A DNA stretch of 64,000 bases from Brachypodius melanocephalos (Eukaryota; Chordata; Aves; Passeriformes; Pycnonotidae): the NCBI GenBank assembly GCA_013398615.1, contig VZSR01000170.1, positions 860,777 through 924,776 on the forward strand, in the 5' to 3' direction. Below, in pieces: positions 43,005 to 54,522 of this stretch. The notes under the pieces were generated by a model, which saw nothing but the letters and a program-made list of their open reading frames with translations, ran no database searches and was not told where the DNA came from. The translations under genes were made by a program, and so were the position numbers. How positions within the stretch are numbered: the first letter of the stretch is position 1; each line of letters starts with the position of its first letter.

Positions 43005-46000
43005 AACATATGGGTCAGAGATGTGGCTATAGTGAAACAAACTGGGTAGCTTCACTGAGACAAAGGAATGTGGAAAGCGAGAAGGAGAACAGATTTGGGA
43101 TTATATGTGAAACAGCAGAGAGAAAGTAAAAAGGCACTTTTTAATGACATAATTAACTATTCTTATGACAGCTTTCATTCAGTTGCTAAATTTGCATATA
43201 TGCTTCCCATAGTGATCCACATTTCTAGTTATTAACTTGTGACAAGGTCATCCACTTGAAAAGAATTCCTGAATAAGGCAATGAAGTAATTAATTTCTCT
43301 GTTAGAGAAATTGTTTAGCCAATAACAGTTATTAAGAGATTAAGAAATTTTCTGCTACTTAGAAGAATATATGGAATATATGTGTGAATAAGTAGCAGGA
43401 AAAAAACCTTACCCCTCAAGAAAAGTGATGGGCTAATTAAACCACTTCTCATACACAGATACAATATTAAAAATTAATTAATTACAAAACATGGCGTTCT
43501 GCTGGCTTCAAGAACAGCTGTGCATAAATTAATTGAAAGGTACAGCAGTCAGATACACTCCATGGCAAGGGAATCAAAACTGTGATGGTCACTACAGGAT
43601 ATAAAACCCATAACTGATGGTGTTGGTCCATAAGTAACAATCCATGCTGTCTTTGCATGACCCTAAGAGATTAATGTGCTTACAGTACAGTCTTGGCACT
43701 CATGATGAGATCTCTGCTTTCCCTATGGAGCACCAGCACTGAGTACTCTCCAGCTGTTCAATCCCCTTTTCCCTCCATACACATTTTCATATTGCTGCTT
43801 TTCTGATAATCCCCCATGGCCTCGGGTCTTCCTCTGTAGCTAAAACAAGGTATAAAGCCACATTAGTCTCAGCATAATGAGTAATGCATCAGACCTCTTC
43901 TTCTACATGTTGCCAGAGTCTTTCAAGCTGATCAGAAATAGAAAAAAAGTGGGTACATATCTGTGGGTGAGAAAATGAAGGCTCCTTCTCAGCACGGACT
44001 CTTTGTCATTGTCAGTGTTATGTATCACTGCACTGGAGCTGTGCAGACACAAAGCTGCCTTTTGTAGGGGCTGAATGTCACTGAAGCACAATGTCCTTTT
44101 CTTCATAGGAAAATACAAACTGGAAAGAAGAAGTCAACAAGGTACGGGGAGTCCTCCATGTTTATTGACTGTCTCAGGGACTGAATGCTGAAAGCAATTT
44201 GCACCAAGTTGTTGACCAGTTCTGGAGCTTTGGCTCAGGATTTCGCTTTGCTGGAAAATGCCAGAGGAAGAGAGGAATTGTGCCAGTCCAGGATTTCAAA
44301 CAAAAAATGGAGGAAGTCTGTGCATAGCGGTTTATTTCTGCCCTGCACAAATCCATTTTTTGCAAAATTCAGAGGGTCTACCGCAGAGCCCTTCAATAGC
44401 TGTCTGGAAATATGGAACCATGCTTTTCTCCATGTATGCTGCTTAGATCAATAGTTTACCAAAGGTGAAATTAGCCCTAAGGCCATACACAGAAAATAGG
44501 AGGAGGATACTAGGAAAATCAGGCTGTATAAAATGTAACAGCTTCTTTTAAGAAAGGTGCTGAATAGTTAGGATTTTCTTAAAATTTCGAATGGGGAAAA
44601 TAAGTGATTAGGTTGGGAAATCACAAGATATGCCAAAGGTATGCATTTTATGCAGCAAAGGGGAGTCCACCATGGCCAAATTACAGACTGCAATGCACAT
44701 GTCTAAATATTCAAGCATTGCAGTAAGAATTGCCTCATGGATGGAGTCTGGGAAAGCAGAGCATGAAGAGGTCGTGGAAGACAATGGAAGGCAGTTCTTG
44801 CAGCAGAAATAAGCCTCAAAGTCTGCTCCCTCCTGCCTTCTCAGAACCTAAGAAGGTCAGATAGTTGTTATTATTTACCATAATTACTCCTCTGAGCCTT
44901 AAGGGAAGATGCTGAATGATGAACTTTAGATCCCTATTACTTGACAAAGGTAAGTATGTATTCCACTCTTGAAGTTGGAGCCTTGTAGCTCACATCTTTC
45001 CCACAGCTTTCTCTGCTCCCTGCTCTTTTATGGAGAACACGACTAACAGTGAGTGTGTGAGAGATATTCTCTAGGTCTACAAATATAGAATGCACAAAAA
45101 GCATCCTGTCTAACAATGCTGTCCACAGCTTTAAATTCAGCAAGGAGCTTTCATCTTTTTACTTTTTTTTAATCTCCACAGGCTGGGAAAACTGAGAGAA
45201 ACATATTTAGCCCTGGTCATCACTTTTTCATCTCAGCTTAATCTTTGAAAAGAATGCAATCTTGCTTAAAGTCTCAGATTCTCCTTCATATTTGTGAGAC
45301 CCAAATGTAAGATCTGTCAAAGGTTATGGAGTCTTTTTTTTTCCTGCTTCAAGCGCAATATTCCTGATACAAATAGAATTCTTGAAAATCATATTAACAA
45401 AGCCAGTGTCTACACTCTTGGGAAGATACAGTCATTGCAATCAGGGTTATTATAACATCAATAAACTGAAAAGAATTAAATTACTTTTGATCAAAACTGA
45501 CTATTCTCAATTGGTTGCCTGTTGAATTTCTATCAGCCAAATCAGCAAGATGAGGAAGATACACTCTGGTGGCTTGAAAATGAAGTACAACCCTTTGATC
45601 AGGAAGCAAAGGGAAGAGATTACTGCAAAATCTCTTCCTTTGTGTTGTTCAGTATTAAGTGTCTCAAAGGAAAAAAAGATTTCTTTGAGAAATGATCTAA
45701 ACTAACTCTTTACACATTGGTCCTGCTGGTTTTACTGGTGAATGATCTCTGGATCTTATGCTCTAGGGGTTTCTCTTACTAAAATTTAATCACTTGTACT
45801 GTTTGTGTTGCTTTTTTTGTTTTCTTTTTCCTATTAGACATAATGTCTTGTTTATAGCAGATAAAGGAGGCACCTTATTTCTTGACCAAAAGGGTCTGAT
45901 CCGTGGAGAAGAAGCCTTTTACTTCTAGGATTACACTTATTTTTAGATTTACACATTGAAAATCCTGGGGACAGATTCTGCCATTGTTGTCCAGCTAAGT

Positions 46001-49000
46001 CATACTTTTATAAATAACCTCACTGCACAGAATGGCCCTTCTTTTAGTGCAGACACTGTTTCTGCAGATGAAAAGTGATTGACTTTGGTTCTTGGAAACG
46101 TCCTGCAAAAATCTCACCGTTTTCCCTCTTGTTTTAAAGTGAAAGGGGAAAAAAGAATCAATAAAGGGGGTGTGATTTAGTAATAAACCAGATTTCCAGT
46201 TTATCTGAAGGGCTCTGTATAAAGGCCATCATGAGCCTGTGTCCCATCAAATGTTTTCACACATCTTTGCAGTAGTTTACTTGATGAGAACACAAATCAA
46301 GCCACATTAAAAGTCACCACACGTGATATTTGTCATTATTCCCTCACAGGCTGATAATCTGCAAATAGCACCAGTTCCTTCCTCTGCCACCAACTGGGGA
46401 GCAATTTTGAGGAATTCACTTGTTCTTTTGGCACTTCAGTTTGCCAGCTGTCATGTAGCAATTATGCCATTTAGCTTCCAACATAACTTGCTACTACCAA
46501 AGTGATGTATGAGGGCGTGGTATTTGCTCTGCACCCGTTTCTGCAGGGCCACACACACGAGCATTTCCCAATTACTCAGTTGCACTTCTTGCAGCAGTTC
46601 CTGTTGTACTCCTTGTATCACACACAGAGACACTGGATGCCTCTTCTACATACTTGCCAATGATCTTCTTGGGCTTTAACCCTTCCTCTGTTCCTTTTCC
46701 ATAGTAACTCTGAGGTAATCTGCTCTGTGCTGCACAAATAAATATTCATCTGGAGCAAGAGAAACTGAAATGTGTGAGCATTGTCCTGAATTTCTAAAAG
46801 ATTACATTCTTCATTCACAAATGGCCTTATCCAAAGGACTGTGGCAGACCTGGACCTTTGGGCTCAATGATATATCATGAAGGGTGTTGGAAATGGATAG
46901 GCTTAATTTTTATTTCCTTGACTTCCATTTTTAAAAATTAAAATTTAAAAATAAGGTTTTCTTGATCTCATTAACTGACTTTGTAACCAACAGCTTTATG
47001 CTTTATAGCCCGCCTCTCAATCACTTGGAATTACAATTTCATTTAAAAGAAATCCTATGGAAATCAACGGCTTCTTGAAGATTGAGATATCATTTATCCT
47101 GTTTAAGAGGGACAGAATTATGTAAGATATCTATAATTGGACAGACTCCTGATGCTATTCAAAACACCTTAGATGCTCTGTTTGATCTATGACTGAGTAG
47201 CAACTGTCAAAAGAGGAATGAGGAGGAACTTCCAAACCCAGCATACTTAGAACAAACCTTTCATATAGGACTGGCCTGTCAATTTTGAGCCTTAAGCTAT
47301 TCAGTATAGCACCTTGAAAACCTCTATTCTTTGTATTTAATAGTAATACCAGATTATAAAATGAAATATATATCTTTCCAACAGCCCGTTCAAAATCCTT
47401 AGCTCCACTGAGAGAATGCCACATAATGTGCTCTAGAGCTACAGCATAAGCGAAAGCTATAAGCTGTATTGATAGACAAGCTGATGAGCTGTGTGATGGG
47501 GCTGGGAATAGAAACAGCTTTAGTATACCTTGGGAACAGATGTAAAAGCTGGCAGCCCCATAAGTAGGGGCTCTTTGTGCTTCCTACACCATGACACATG
47601 CTGCATTTATGGTGCCTATTCCTCTTGTGCCTTGGTGAGCTGATTCCAAATTTAGGACACATAAAGTGTTATTCTACCTTACAACCAGGACATGTCAGAA
47701 CATTTCTGTATGATTGTTTAGTGAGAACAGCTCCATCAGAATCATCTTGTATAGAGAAGAGTCTGTACCCTTTGAAGAAACCAAAGGAAACAGTCGGATA
47801 CATGTGTATTTGGATAAGTATATCCCGGTTCTTCAAAATCTTAGGATTAGATGAAAATGTAGAACATGCTAGAAATTATAAACTAGGGCTGGATTTTTGC
47901 TGAGTGCTTTTCCAAATCTTTGTTTCTTCATTTTTGACCCATCATCATAGAACCAGGAAATTTGCTTTTTTAAAAAACAAAACAAAACAAAACCCCAAAA
48001 ATCCACAATTAAAAATTACAGGATTCAGCAGTGGCACTCCAGAGAACTCCCTGCCATATTTTATATGCTGGCAATTCCACAAAAGCTTTGTTTTGGGTCT
48101 TCTGTTCCAATTTCATGTTTCTTTTTCATAGATTTATCCAGTACTTTAAATATGAAATGAATCCTATAAACTTTCTCCTAAGGATATGTATTGTCCTCAA
48201 CTAGTGAGGAAAATCTGGGAACTGAAAGTGAAATACAGAACATTTGAAAGACATTAACTGATTAGACTAAATTTACTACATTCATCAAAGGCAATCTTAG
48301 TTTTCAGCAATAAACCAAATCTCTTTGGTGTCCAGCAGTAGTTTCCCAGGTACATGCCCTATACTGCATATATATATACACTTGCATATACTCATATGCC
48401 CACATTTCGGTACCTTGGACCAAATTCTCCCTTGAATTATACACCACTGACTTCAACAGAATCTCCTAGGAATATACACAAGAGTATGCAAAACTAGATC
48501 CATCGTCACTGCTGCATAGTCTACTTTCTTCACATTCATTTCAAGGGTTCTCCTTCCATTTGGCCTCATTCTTAAGTCTTTGGCAGGTTAAGAGTGAGGA
48601 AAATTATTTGGAAACATCTCATATTTATTGATCCTCCTTCACAGCATAAATTACACAATGTGGTCATGTGAGGTGATAGAAGGAATTTTGTTAAGATCTT
48701 ATTTAAATATTAATTCACAAGTTCTAAAGACACAGGAACCTTTATCACTCCTGTGCTTCTAAAACATTCCAAACCTTTGATGGGGCACAAAATCTTCTAT
48801 TCCCTTCTGAGCAACTAATAATTTTTAAACATCACACTGATTTTCTTTTTTTTTCCAGTTTCTGTCTGCTGTTTACAAATGGATCCTTATTACTCTATGA
48901 ATTCAAGACAACTATACATTGAAATTAACTGAAATGCCATCAGACCTATTATTCTTGGGACTTTCTAGCTGCACAAATAAAATGTCAACTACCCGAATAA

Positions 49001-49199
49001 ATAGGCACAGAAATACATAAGCATTGTTTTCTATAGACATAGAAAATAACACAAAAAGCCATCTGTAATTAAGGAGAAATTATAGGTGAAACTGCAGTTT
49101 CAAATAATTCACCCAGCAAAGAACAGAAGTGCATAAATATACACATATATTATAAAAAAAAATCTGTAATAAAAAGGATATATATAATATTGTTACATA
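43005..49199. other. Gene-free intergenic sequence
   Basis: AT-rich with no recognised gene. A cluster of TAATTA-type motifs lies at 43150-43540 (listed separately). An AAAAC-rich run lies at 47974-47996. Confidence 0.5.
43150..43540. promoter_or_regulatory. Candidate noncoding regulatory element rich in homeodomain cores
   Basis: Several TAATTA/AATTAA cores (near 43152, 43288, 43434, 43474 and 43526) and an ATTTGCAT octamer near 43190 lie within 400 bp. This is motif density only, in sequence that is AT-rich anyway; no function is shown. Confidence 0.2.
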
Positions 49200-49425
49200 A
49201 TATATAGTATAACAAATAAAAAAATAAATAAAATAAATAATAAATAAAATAAAAGTAAAATATCAAATACATAAAATATGTATAATATATAATATATAAT
49301 ATATAATATATAATATATAATATATAATATATAATATATAATATATAATATATAATATATAATATATAATATATAATATATAATATATAATATATAATAT
49401 ATAATATATAATATATAATATATAA
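49200..49425. repeat. AT-only minisatellite, (TATAATA)n with A-rich flank
   Basis: From about 49281 to 49425 the unit TATAATA repeats about 20 times almost without error. It is preceded at 49205-49260 by an AAATA-type A-rich run. Because seven is not a multiple of three, translation cycles through a 7-residue Tyr/Ile/Leu pattern and produces a meaningless 96-residue open frame. Confidence 0.95.
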
Positions 49426-50649
49426 GTAACAAACCCAGTGTATTAGTTCTCCATATAGATGGAATTAAATATAGTTGGAACAATTAATTACAAAACATCA
49501 ATTTATATTTCATAACAATCATTGTATTTTTCTTCGTATTAACCAAATTCAGTTATTTCACAGAAGTTCTGCTTACACAGGTGCAAATTCTTCGAATCTC
49601 TTTCCTTTCGCACTTGAGATCTCGGACTTTTGTTTTGCACCTGCCTGAAACCTGCACTGGTCTGCCACCTAGTGCTTTGAGGGAGAGTATCTCACATCAA
49701 ATGCCAGCACAGCATGTTCAACAGAATAGATGTTTCTGTACAGAAATTTTTTATTAACATTTCCTCACTAGATGGGTGATTAAGGAGGAACTTGGATTAT
49801 CAGCTTCTAAGGGTATCGTAATTGGTCACTGCCAGAGATCGCCTCTATGCCTGCAGATCTTAGTAACATACAAAATTGTTTAGAGACCTTCATCTTTGTG
49901 GTTTAGGATATTACATCATCTTTATGGATCTTTTAAAAATGTAAAATAAATTAATTTTTACATAAAATCCTTACAGAAGAAAAAACGTAATCAAATATCA
50001 TATGTATTGAATCATATGAAATTTTTAGAGAAAAAAAATTCTATTTCAACCTCTAGCAGGTGCCCAAAGAATCAAAATTAAATTACTGGTGCATGAAATT
50101 CTTGTTTGTAAATGGTTTCTAAAGCACAGCATTTGCAACAACCAGCTTGCCTCTTGTTAATTTGAATTTACACTGTTTCCAAAAGTGTGTTTCTATACTA
50201 GCACAATTGTGATTTATATTTTTCTAAAATTACATTTAAACAGGGCTTATTTAAGGTAACAGACCAGGCTACATATCTATTTTAGAGAAATTATTATTTT
50301 TTACAATTATATTTGAAGGTAATGGAGCTTGACATTGACAGCGTTAACACGACAAAGCTATGAAAGTGAGCTTCGCTATTCTTTTAAAAGAAAAGTCATT
50401 CAAACAAGACTGCTCTGACTCTCACTGAAGATAATTCCTTCTATGGAAAACTAACTGGTATGACATTAATTACGTAGGCAAATCTTCAATATTTATCAGT
50501 TCATTCTAATTTTTCTTTTAGATACCATGAATACCAAATGATTTTCCCCTCACATGACTCAGAAATGACTATGAAACATTGTCAAGCATCTCTCTTGTCT
50601 GAATTGCATAAATGCAGAACTAACATAAAATGTATGGCTATGAGATAAA
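49426..50649. other. Gene-free intergenic sequence
   Basis: AT-rich, with no gene or repeat recognised. Confidence 0.5.
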
Positions 50650-51835
50650 CCACAGAATGGCTGGGGTTGGAAGGGACCTCTGGAGATCAACTTGTTCAAA
50701 CCCCCTGCTAAAGCAGGTTCACCTGGAGCAGGTAATGCACTGCTAAGATCCTCGCAGTCGTCTCTTCTGGAGGCTGAACAGTCCCAGCTCCCTCAGCGTG
50801 TCCTCCAGTCCCTTCATGACCTTTGTTGAACAAGACTGGGCCCCCAGCTGACACTCGGGACACTGCTAGGTACAGGCCTCCAGATGGACTCTGTGGTGAT
50901 GGTCACAAGGCTCTGGGGTCTGCCACTCAGCCAGTTCTGACCTTGGGGAATGTTGTGGAAGACAGCATTAAAGCCTTGAAGTCAAGGTGGACATTATCCA
51001 CTGCTCTTCCCTCATCCCCCCAGCTAGTCATTCCATCACACAAGGATGGCTGGTGAAGCATAATTTCCCTTTGGTGGATCCATGTTGACTACTTGTCATA
51101 ACCTTTTTTGTCTGCACACTTGGAGATAACAGCCAGGCCGTTCCATCACCTTTCCAGGGATTGAGGTTAACTGGCTTGTAGCTCCCTGGATCCTGTCCTC
51201 CTTCTTGTTCTTTTTGAAGTTTGAGTCATCATGTACCTCTCCATGGTTATACAAACAACCCTCAGCATTTGAGGTTGCATCCCATCAAGGCCCATGGATT
51301 TGAGGGTGTTAAGGTTTGCTTAACAATGCTAATCTGATACTCCTCAACACAAAATCTTTTGTCCCAATTTCTCTGCTTGCCTACAGAGTCAGAGATTCCT
51401 GAGGGCTGCCTTAGCAGTAAAGACTGAGGAAAAAGAGACCTTTGATAACTCTGCCCTCTCTGGATCCTTTGTCACCATCAGCAGTGAGACTATGTTTTCC
51501 CAAATCTTCCTGTTGCTACTGATGTACTGGAGGGAGCCCCTGTTGTTGTCCCTGACATCCCTTGCCAGATTTAATTCCAAACAAACCTTAGCATTCCAGA
51601 TCTCATTCCTGTATACTCTGAAAACATTCCTATATCCATCTCAAGTGCCCAAGAACCCTATCCCTTTTTTCACAAGCTTCCATAAACTTCCTCATTCTCT
51701 TTATGCTTTGTCAGAAGCTCCTTGCTCATCTATGCAGATGTCTTGCCTCTTTGCTTGATTTCTTACCTGTAAGGATTCAGTGATCTTGATCACGGAGGAA
51801 ATTATGCTTATTCAGCTTTTTTCCTACAGAACTGT
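50650..51835 (-). mobile_element. CR1 LINE, long but internally deleted copy with ORF2 remnants
   Basis: Plus strand reads the reverse complement. The tail is at 50650-50700 (GGGGTTGGAAGGGACCTCTG), then a jump into the reverse-transcriptase region at about 50820 (TTGTTGAACAAGACTGGGCC). Upstream ORF2 sequence follows (AAGTCAAGGTGGACATTATC, TTCCATCACCTTTCCAGGGA, CATCCCATCAAGGCCCATGG, CTGTTGTTGTCCCTGACATC, CTCCTTGCTCATCTATGCAG). The stretch that would hold the catalytic FADD motif is absent. Stops and indels are many, so it is dead. Confidence 0.9.
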
Positions 51836-52599
51836 CACATATTAACATCTAAAAAGCAACTAAGTGCAATTGGCAAGGTGTAATTGGTTCTATATGTGGA
51901 CAAATCAAAGGACCCTCACCTCTCTCTAAAATACACTGCCCTGTGGGAAAGGCGTGTATGCATCTGCCTTGCTGCTTGGCTAATCTCACCTCTAATGTAT
52001 CAGTCTCATCCTATGCAGCTCTGCCGAAAGTTAGCTTTCCACTCCACATCCTGCTGGACTCCTCTTACTGGCTTTGCTTCTGAACAAGCAAATAATAGAC
52101 AGGACTGGACTAAATCCTGTTTGGACAAATCAAAAGGACTTACGTTGTTTGCTTGGATACTGTCAACTGAATGGCATAAATTCATCAGTTCAGCTTTCAT
52201 TATGCCCTCACTTTAGGGAGGAAATGTAGTATCTCCACTAACATCTGTTACTACTGGTTATGCTTCAAAGCATGGGATCCAGAGCAAGGAAAGCAGAAGT
52301 GAAACATTCCAGCACACACCAGCCCGCTCCTAAAGCAAGCATAAGGAGTTCAGCCAACTACAAAAGAAGGTTATTGTGGAAAGTGTGGTCCTGTGTCCTC
52401 CACTTTCATATTCCTACAAGTCCACAGTGCCACTTTTCTGATCCTGACAGAAGACCCCTATGGGAACATCCCCACAAAAAAACCCATGATATAGAAAGCC
52501 AGGAAGCAGTTCTAAGTCAGCACATTCCCCTGAACCAGTAAGCAAAGGAACACATACACTCAAGTGCCAAGGAAATAGAGGGACAACCCAGACAGAGGT
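51836..52599. other. Intergenic sequence with an 18-bp direct repeat
   Basis: TGGACAAATCAAAGGAC at 51897 recurs as TGGACAAATCAAAAGGAC at 52122. No gene or known family recognised between or around them. Confidence 0.5.
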
Positions 52600-53262
52600 A
52601 GTGTTCTGCTCAAGAGGGCAGTCACTTTGGTGGCAGAGAAAAATGATGAAAAGTATAGGAGAGCTCACATTATCAACAAGTGGCTCAAGGGTTGGTGTCA
52701 TCAGCAGAATACTGGGTTCTTTGATCATGGGGCAACTTGTATGGCACCTGCTCTGCTGGAACCAGATGGGATGCATCTCTCNNNNNNNNNNNNNNNNNNN
52801 NNNNNNNNNNNNNNNNNNNNNNNNNNNNNNNNNNNNNNNNNNNNNNNNNNNNNNNNNNNNNNNNNNNNNNNNNNNNNNNNNGGGGTTGTTTAGCCTGGAG
52901 AAAAGGAGACTCAGAGGTGACATCACTCTACAACTTCCTGAAATGTGGTTGCAGTCAGGTGGTCTCTTGGTTGTAGTCAGGGGCTTGGTCTCTTTCTCAA
53001 GGCAGCAATTGACAGAACAAGAGGACACAGTCTTAAGCTGCACCAAGTGAAATATAGGCCGGATATTTGGAAAAAGTGTTTTACAGGAAGGGTGATAAAA
53101 GTACTGGAATTTTCTGCCAGGGAAGGTGTGGAGTCACGATCCCTGGATGTGTTTAAAAAGATTGGATGTGGCACTTGGTGTCATGGTTTAGTTGAGGTGG
53201 TGTTAGGGCATGGCTTGGACTTGATGATCTCCAAGGTCTCTTCCAGCCTAGTGATTCTATGA
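52600..53262 (+). mobile_element. CR1 LINE, 5' and 3' parts flanking a 100-N gap
   Basis: The left part (GGAGAGCTCACATTATCAAC, then TCAAGGGTTGGTGTCATCAG and TTCTTTGATCATGGGGCAAC) resembles an upstream portion of a longer CR1. After the gap, 52882-53262 is the CR1 3' end (GTTTAGCCTGGAGAAAAGGA, GGACACAGTCTTAAGCTGCA, CTTGATGATCTCCAAGGTCT, GATTCTATGAT). Both are in plus orientation, so this is probably one insertion whose middle was not assembled. The left boundary is approximate. Confidence 0.85.
52782..52881. other. Assembly gap, 100 N
   Basis: Exactly 100 N, between an upstream and a downstream portion of CR1 in the same orientation. Confidence 0.99.
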
Positions 53263-53907
53263 TAGGGTTGGAACAGGTTTGCATTTTTTGGCAGCAAATA
53301 GCTGAGCCAAAATATCTTAAACTCCTAATGCAGTGGTGCTGCTGTGTAGCTAAAACCAAAGTGAAAATTCAGGCAGGTGTTGCAACAGCACCTCTGAAGG
53401 GCACCAGTGGAGAGTGGAGGCAGAGCTGCCCCCCTCTGCCCAGGACTCCAGCTGAAGGCGCTGTGGCTGCTCACAGTTTTCCAACGACACACTGACCACC
53501 CAGACTACTGAACTGCTGCAGAGATTTTGACCCTTGTCACATCTACAGATCTCCTGTCATTACATTTCAATTTGGTTTTTTACTCAAGTGTATGTTGAAG
53601 GAGGGAAAACAGGCTTTCCACATCCCTCTAAGATAGAAAATATCTTGTATACTGACAACAGCAAGGAACACTCAACCTTCATCCAGTGCAGAAAAAAATG
53701 CAAATACTGTGTTGCAACCACTGTTTTGCTCAAACCTAGGACCACCAATTACCTCAAACGGCAACGTTGTGGAGAGATCCACACAAAGGAAATAACCAAA
53801 CAACTGCATCTTTCCTTGCAAATATCCTTTGTTTCTAACCAATATCAGTTCTAAACTTTTTTCCCCTCCAAAAGAGCAGTAGCCAAAACCAGAAAGCAAA
53901 TTTCCCT
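53263..53907. other. Intergenic sequence between CR1 and the MRPL32 3' end
   Basis: No gene recognised. It contains the probable downstream element of the MRPL32 polyadenylation site near its right end. Confidence 0.5.
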
Positions 53908-54267
53908 GGGACACTTAACTAATTTTATTGTACATCCATGAATTTAAAAGATGTTATTTACAAAACCAGCATAGAACTTTAGCATACAAATTGTTCAGGG
54001 TACAGTACACAGACATCCAAACCCAAGGCAGATTCTGATTTCTCTCTGTTGACTGCTGTGATTTATCACTGAGAAGCATTTTCCATTTCCCACTGCATGC
54101 TAGAGAAACAACACCTGACTGTAAAATCATATGGCACAACACAAAATTCAAGCAGGCTTCCCAAAAGTTCAGAGTTCTATTCACACTGAGTGAACGAGAA
54201 AAACATTCTTGAAAATCATGAATTCTCTTCTGCAGCAACTGCTTTTGCCACCATTAATTCTGCAGCA
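53908..54267 (-). other. MRPL32: MRPL32 3' UTR (approximate end)
   Basis: About 360 nt follow the stop codon. The cleavage position is inferred from the polyadenylation signal about 20 nt before it, not observed. Confidence 0.65.
53924..53929 (-). terminator. MRPL32 polyadenylation signal AATAAA
   Basis: Plus-strand TTTATT reads AATAAA on the minus strand. A T/G-rich stretch (TCTGGTTTTGG) follows about 35-45 nt downstream on the minus strand, as expected of a downstream element. Confidence 0.75.
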
Positions 54268-54522
54268 TCAATTTTGAACAAACCAAGATGGACGCTTCCT
54301 GGCTCTTTCAATGATCCGCTTGCCTTCATCTTTTTCTGTGGGTTTTTCTCCTTCATAAAGGACAACAGTCTCTACAGCTGGAGCATTAAATGGTCCTCCT
54401 TCCTTCTTGTATATTTCCATCCGTATCAGTCGAGTTTCTTCTTTGACCTTTGCATAACAATAGCCACAAAGGACATGTTTCTGCTTCAAGTTTCCACATT
54501 CAGGACAAACATCTATGTTCCT
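54268..54522 (-). CDS. MRPL32: MRPL32 coding exon 3 (terminal)
   Basis: Begins after acceptor GTTTTAG at 54524-54523 with AGG AAC ATA (residues 104-106) and ends at TGA 54270-54268. It carries all four zinc-ribbon cysteines and the conserved tail ([15 protein letters not shown], then [15 protein letters not shown]). An internal Met makes a shorter open frame from 54489 look like a start, but that would lose two of the four zinc ligands. Confidence 0.96.
   Translation of the reverse strand, partial: RNIDVCPECGNLKQKHVLCGYCYAKVKEETRLIRMEIYKKEGGPFNAPAVETVVLYEGEKPTEKDEGKRIIERARKRPSWFVQN

Noticed and set aside
49193..49483. A 96-codon minus-strand open frame with a repeating Tyr/Ile/Leu pattern, resembling a membrane protein
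   Set aside because: It is the translation of the 7-bp AT minisatellite.
52414..53046. A 210-codon minus-strand open frame, the longest in the window
   Set aside because: It runs through 100 N and lies antisense to CR1 sequence; its length is an artefact of the gap.
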